DNA from: Amycolatopsis suaedae
GTDB lineage: Bacteria; Actinomycetota; Actinomycetes; Mycobacteriales; Pseudonocardiaceae
DNA: 64,000 nt
Assembly: GCF_004214935.1 (NCBI RefSeq)
Contig: NZ_SFCC01000007.1
Span: 124,001 to 188,000, forward strand
Direction: 5' to 3'
The notes under the pieces were generated by a model, which searched no databases, was not told the origin of the DNA, and saw only the letters and a list, made by a program, of their open reading frames with translations. The position numbers and the translations under genes were made by a program. Position 1 is the stretch's first letter; every line of letters begins with the position of its first letter. This document shows, in pieces, positions 60,772 through 64,000 of the stretch.

Positions 60772-61992
60772 ATGCCCTCGCCCGCGCGCTACCGGATCGA
60801 CCCGGAGACGCTGCGCGAGGTACTGGACAACCCTGCCGACGTGACCGGCTGGCTGGACGCCGCCCTCGCCACGGCGGGACCGGACACCGGCCACGCCGAG
60901 CACACCGAGCTGGGCGTCGCGGCCCGGCAGCTCGGCAGGCTGGAGCTGGCGGAGAAGGAGCTGGGCCAGGCCGTCGAACTGGCAGCCGATCCGGCGCAGC
61001 GGGTGCTGGCGCTGGCCCGGCAGGCTCACGTCTACCAGTGGCAGGGCCGGTTCGCGCTGGCCGAGTCGCAGTCGCGCCGCTGCCTGCGCGACGCCCATCT
61101 CGCCGGCGACGAGGCACACGTCGTCTACCTGCACGCCGGGCTGTGTGCCTACGACGCCGGGGACTGGGAGCTGGCTGCGCAGCGGTTCGGGACGGCGGTG
61201 CGGCTGGGGCAGTACAGCGGCGACGCCGAGGCGATCGCGCAGGCCCGCACGGCACTGGACGCGGCCGAGACCGCGGTGTTCGTCCAGCGGATCACCCCGC
61301 ACGTCCAGCGGCTGGTCACCGCCGTGCACGAGGTGACGGCCCGCGAGGTGGCACCTGAGGTGTTCACCGCGCTGGGCACGCCGCCGCACGCCGGGACGTT
61401 CGCCGAGCTGGGCCTGCTCGGCGTGATCGGCCCGGTGGCCATCCAGGTGGTGCGTGGCCTGCACCGCTACGTCGACGACCTCGACGAGCGCCTCGACGAC
61501 CTGGTCGCGGCGGGCTGGCTGCTGCGGACACCGCACACGATGGTGGTCAGCGGCAAGGGCCGGGCGCTGCTGCGGCAGCTGGCGGCGGCCCAGTCACACA
61601 CGGCCGACCGGCTGTGGGGACGGCCCGGCGAGCTGAAGGTGCTGCTCGACGAGGTCGTCGCGGGCGCGGTCGGGACGTCCGGCGGTCCGGCGTTCGACGT
61701 CCTCGCGCCGCTGACGCTGGAACCCGAGGGCGCGGGCGCGGTGTTCCACCGGCTCAACGCGCTGCGCTACCACCGGATCGACGCGCACGCGCATGCCTGG
61801 CTGTCGGAGGGGCTGACCGCAAGGCAGGTGCGCGAGCTGCCCGCGGGCTCGGCGGCGCGGCAGCGGATCGAGACGGTCACGGACCGGATCGCCGCCAGGG
61901 CGTACCGCCCGCTCTCGCCGGCTCGCCGGTCCCAGCTCCTGGCCGGGCTGACCGGCCTGGCCACCTATCCCGCGCGGCACCGCGCTTCGTGA
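60772..61992 (+). CDS. TPR-containing protein of unknown function
   Basis: This 406-residue protein is unfamiliar. Residues about 35-170 look like three or four tetratricopeptide-type repeats (AARQLGRLELAEKELGQAVELA; ALARQAHVYQWQGRFALAESQSRRCLRDA; HAGLCAYDAGDWELAAQRFGTAVRL). The second half is a helical domain ending LTARQVRELPAGSAARQRIETVTDRIAARAYRPL, reminiscent of actinomycete SCO6745/MarR-like winged-helix proteins. It stands between ceoC and a DUF3159 gene, an insertion compared with the mycobacterial order. A single base separates its stop from the convergent gene. Confidence 0.75.
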   Translation: MPSPARYRIDPETLREVLDNPADVTGWLDAALATAGPDTGHAEHTELGVAARQLGRLELAEKELGQAVELAADPAQRVLALARQAHVYQWQGRFALAESQSRRCLRDAHLAGDEAHVVYLHAGLCAYDAGDWELAAQRFGTAVRLGQYSGDAEAIAQARTALDAAETAVFVQRITPHVQRLVTAVHEVTAREVAPEVFTALGTPPHAGTFAELGLLGVIGPVAIQVVRGLHRYVDDLDERLDDLVAAGWLLRTPHTMVVSGKGRALLRQLAAAQSHTADRLWGRPGELKVLLDEVVAGAVGTSGGPAFDVLAPLTLEPEGAGAVFHRLNALRYHRIDAHAHAWLSEGLTARQVRELPAGSAARQRIETVTDRIAARAYRPLSPARRSQLLAGLTGLATYPARHRAS

Positions 61993-61993
61993 C

Positions 61994-62725
61994 TCAGGCT
62001 TCCTGGGGCGGGGTCTGGGCGTACTTGCGGCGCAGCCGGGCCTCGATGTCGGCGTCGGTCTCGACGGGCTCTGCCTCGGCCTCCAGGGCCTTGAGCCGCT
62101 TGTCCGAGCGGCGCACGGCCCAGACGACCACCAGCAGCGCCAAGCCGTACAGCGGGTACCCCATGGCGATCTTGGCGAAGGCCAGCCAGCCGGTGTAGTC
62201 CTCCTCGTACAGCCAGCCCTGGACGACGACCCTGGCGGCGAACACGGCGGCCAGCGCGAGCGTGGCGACGTCGAAGCCGCGACGGGACACCTTGTCCTTG
62301 CGCCAGGCCATGCCCTTGCCGTTGAGGAAGTTCCACACCACGCCCGCCAGCGGCCAGCGGAACACCACCGACCCCACGCACACCGCGAGCAGGCCGGCGT
62401 TGAGCAGGATGCCCGCGAGGAAGAAGCCCTTGGCCGAGCCGGTGCGGTAGGCGATGAACGCCGCGATCGCGATGCCGAAGAAGCCGGAGATGGCGGGCTG
62501 CAGCGGCTCCTTGCGGACGATCCGGATGATCGTGATCAGCACCGCGCTGCCCACCGCCGACCAGATGCCGGGCATCAGCCCGAACAACGCGTTGGCCAGC
62601 ACGAACACCACGACCGGCACCGACGAGTAGATGAGACCCGACACGCCGCCCATCTGTTCCAGCAACGTGGGCTGCGGCTCGTTCTCCGGCTTGGTTTCGT
62701 CGTCGGTGCGGGCGGGTTCGCTCAC
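61994..62725 (-). CDS. DUF3159 membrane protein
   Basis: This 243-residue protein has a polar N-terminus, then LLEQMGGVSGLIYSSVPVVVFVLANALFG and four or five further hydrophobic segments (VLITIIRIVRKEPLQPAISGFFGIAIAAFIAYRTGSAKGFFLAG; FLNGKGMAWRKDK). It ends in an acidic helix. The composition and gene position match DUF3159 (Rv2693c). The function is unknown. The GTG at 62725 begins VSEPARTDDE. It lies 24 bp downstream of the OB-fold gene. Confidence 0.86.
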   Translation of the reverse strand: MSEPARTDDETKPENEPQPTLLEQMGGVSGLIYSSVPVVVFVLANALFGLMPGIWSAVGSAVLITIIRIVRKEPLQPAISGFFGIAIAAFIAYRTGSAKGFFLAGILLNAGLLAVCVGSVVFRWPLAGVVWNFLNGKGMAWRKDKVSRRGFDVATLALAAVFAARVVVQGWLYEEDYTGWLAFAKIAMGYPLYGLALLVVVWAVRRSDKRLKALEAEAEPVETDADIEARLRRKYAQTPPQEA

Positions 62726-62749
62726 GTGGCTGTCGCAATCAGTCGCGGG

Positions 62750-63124
62750 TCAGGTGGTCTGCAGCTCGTAATAGGGGTTGTAGAGCACCTTGCGGCCGTC
62801 CCGGTCGGCCATCCGGCCCCGAGCCTTGACGGTGCGGCCGGGTTCGATTCCGGGGATCCGGCGGCGCCCGAGCCAGACTAGCGTCACGCCCTCCGTACCG
62901 TCGAACAGCTCGGCCTCCAGCGTGGCGGCGTCACTCGTCGGGCACAACTCCACGCTGCGCAGGCGACCCAGGACGGTCACCTCCTCGCCGGAACGGCAGT
63001 CGCACGCCCGCCGTGCGCCGCCCGCCTCGGACTTCTCGGACAGATCGTCGGCGTCGAGTTCCTCGACGTCGCTGGTCAGCTTGCGTACCAACCGGCTGAA
63101 GTAGCCGCCGTCTTTGGCGGACAT
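62750..63124 (-). CDS. OB-fold nucleic-acid-binding protein
   Basis: This 124-residue protein has a helical N-terminus (YFSRLVRKLTSDVEELDADDL) and CDCRSGEEVTVLGRLRSVELCPTSDAATLEAELFDGTEGVTLVWLGRRRIPGIEPGRTVKARGRM, which fits a single OB-fold. The arrangement with DUF3159 is as in the mycobacterial Rv2693c-Rv2694c pair. It could bind RNA or DNA. The ATG at 63124 is consistent with a protein of this length. It is divergent from the next gene. Confidence 0.85.
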   Translation of the reverse strand: MSAKDGGYFSRLVRKLTSDVEELDADDLSEKSEAGGARRACDCRSGEEVTVLGRLRSVELCPTSDAATLEAELFDGTEGVTLVWLGRRRIPGIEPGRTVKARGRMADRDGRKVLYNPYYELQTT

Positions 63125-63227
63125 AGCGCAGCTCCTGTGCTCCGGGGCCCCCGACTCGAACGGCCCGTGCACTGTCCAGCGTAACCGGATCGGGGCACCG
63201 AAACCGCCTTTCCGCCAGGATCTACGC

Positions 63228-63944
63228 ATGACCTTCGCTACGCCCGCGGTGCTGCTTCCCGGCACCGGCTCCGACGAGGTGTTCGTACGGAACGTGTTCG
63301 CCGGGCCACTCTCCGCGTCCGGGCTGGAACTGGTGGCCCCGCGTCCGCCCGCCGGCGCCCGGCTCGTCGACGGCTACCTGGAGTTTCTCGACACGCTGGA
63401 CGGCCCGGTGGTCGTGGGCGGGGTCTCGTTCGGCGCCCATCTGGCGGCGAGCTGGGCGGTCCGCAACCCGGACCGGTGCGCGGGGCTGCTCGTCGCGCTG
63501 CCCGCCGCCGTCGGCCCGATGACCGGCGCGCCGGCGCGGGCGGCGGCCCGGCTCACGGCGGACCGGGTGGACCGCGACGGGCTGGAGGCCGCGCTGGCGG
63601 CCTCGGTCGACGGCGTCCGCCCCTGGCTCGCGGCGGAGCTGACCAGGGCCTGGCGCCGGCACGGCGACGGACTGGCGGCGGCGCTGCGGGTGGCCGTCGA
63701 CTTCCCGGCGCCGTCGGCGGCGGAGCTGCGGGCGCTGCGGGTTCCGGCGGGCGTCGCCGCGTGCTCGGACGACCCGGTCCACCCCGCCACGGTGGCCCGC
63801 CGCTGGGCGGCGACGCTGCCGGCCGGGCGGCTGCGGACCACCACCCTGGCCGCGATGGGCGACACGCCGGAGGCCCTCGGCGCGGTGGCCGTCCGGGCGT
63901 TCCTGGACGCCTCAGGGCACGTGAAGGCCACCTTCACCACGTGA
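63228..63944 (+). CDS. Alpha/beta hydrolase (Rv2695-like); stop codon lies in a repeat
   Basis: This 238-residue protein has VLLPGTGSDEVFVRNVF near its start and nucleophile elbow VVGGVSFGAHLAASWA (Ser at about 65). The final His region is not obvious: AMGDTPEALG takes its place, so activity is uncertain. The last nine codons (GHVKATFTT) and TGA are encoded by the left end of a repeat element beginning at 63920, so the native C-terminus was probably replaced. The ATG at 63228 has weak AGGATC upstream. Gene order fits the mycobacterial Rv2695. Confidence 0.75.
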   Translation: MTFATPAVLLPGTGSDEVFVRNVFAGPLSASGLELVAPRPPAGARLVDGYLEFLDTLDGPVVVGGVSFGAHLAASWAVRNPDRCAGLLVALPAAVGPMTGAPARAAARLTADRVDRDGLEAALAASVDGVRPWLAAELTRAWRRHGDGLAAALRVAVDFPAPSAAELRALRVPAGVAACSDDPVHPATVARRWAATLPAGRLRTTTLAAMGDTPEALGAVAVRAFLDASGHVKATFTT

Positions 63945-64000
63945 GACGTCAGGGCCCCGGCAAAGTCCAGGGTGCCGCAGGGCGAGGTGGGTGGTCCCGA
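63920..64000. mobile_element. Left end of a further repeat element (cut by window end)
   Basis: From 63920 the sequence matches the left terminal repeat at 29764-29809 almost base for base (CGTGAAGGCCACCTTCACC, ACGTGAGACGTCAGGG, then CCCCGGCAAAGT). The element continues past the window, so its interior and right end are not visible. The preceding hydrolase gene runs into it. Confidence 0.6.

Noticed and set aside
1-64000. tRNA or rRNA genes
   Set aside because: I saw no cloverleaf with the GGTTCGAATCC-type arm or rRNA consensus segments on either strand; reading by eye could miss one.

Overview
The window is a 64 kb chromosomal segment of a high-GC actinomycete. Family matches, many GTG starts, 4-bp start/stop overlaps, apparent leaderless genes and mycobacterial-style gene order (polA/pdtaR; dxs-trmA-like-APC permease-ceoBC) point to the Pseudonocardiaceae. 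Amycolatopsis or a close relative is my best guess; no rRNA or other marker in the window confirms it. I recognise no prophage, CRISPR array, tRNA, rRNA or secondary-metabolite cluster.

Left part (1-7.1 kb): the end of a methyltransferase, two tandem GNAT acetyltransferases, a three-gene translationally coupled unit (degenerate ABC-type ATPase, YhgE/Pip membrane protein, TetR) with a palindromic operator, then an SDR-like protein and an ArsR/SRPBCC pair. A gene-free block (7.1-7.7 kb) holds several repeat families. Then come polA, a hotdog thioesterase, a hydrolase/TetR pair with twin operators, a full branched-chain amino-acid ABC operon (livK-H-M-G-F on the minus strand) and the ANTAR regulator pdtaR.

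Middle part (18-49 kb): accessory metabolism organised as small regulator-target modules: FAD monooxygenase/MarR, LtrA/GlxA regulator, SDR/LysR, TetR/MpaB-type oxygenase, aldo-keto reductase/XRE, GntR/ABC exporter, a large SARP-type regulator next to terC and two fluC genes, FMN reductase/MFS pump, MarR/glycosyltransferase, a second MFS pump, threonine deaminase, and HxlR/NAD(P)-binding proteins. Several modules carry palindromes or direct repeats in the shared promoter that fit operators of the neighbouring regulator.

Right part (49-64 kb): dxs, an operon for choline/betaine-aldehyde oxidation (aldehyde dehydrogenase, APC permease, GMC oxidase), a TrmA/RumA-type RNA methyltransferase with an APC permease, the potassium-regulator pair ceoB/ceoC, a TPR protein of unknown role, DUF3159 and OB-fold proteins, and an alpha/beta hydrolase. 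Apart from the betaine genes and the TPR gene, this order matches my memory of Mycobacterium tuberculosis Rv2682c-Rv2695.

The most unusual signal is non-coding. A family of 0.56-0.63 kb gene-less elements has terminal inverted repeats of about 45 bp and an internal inverted array of 21-bp units. Two whole copies, a truncated copy, a half copy at the window edge and two collapsed copies are present. A second family of short paired hairpins shares the same arm-TGG-arm design. These palindromes occupy most of the convergent junctions that do not overlap; the other convergent pairs overlap at their 3' ends.
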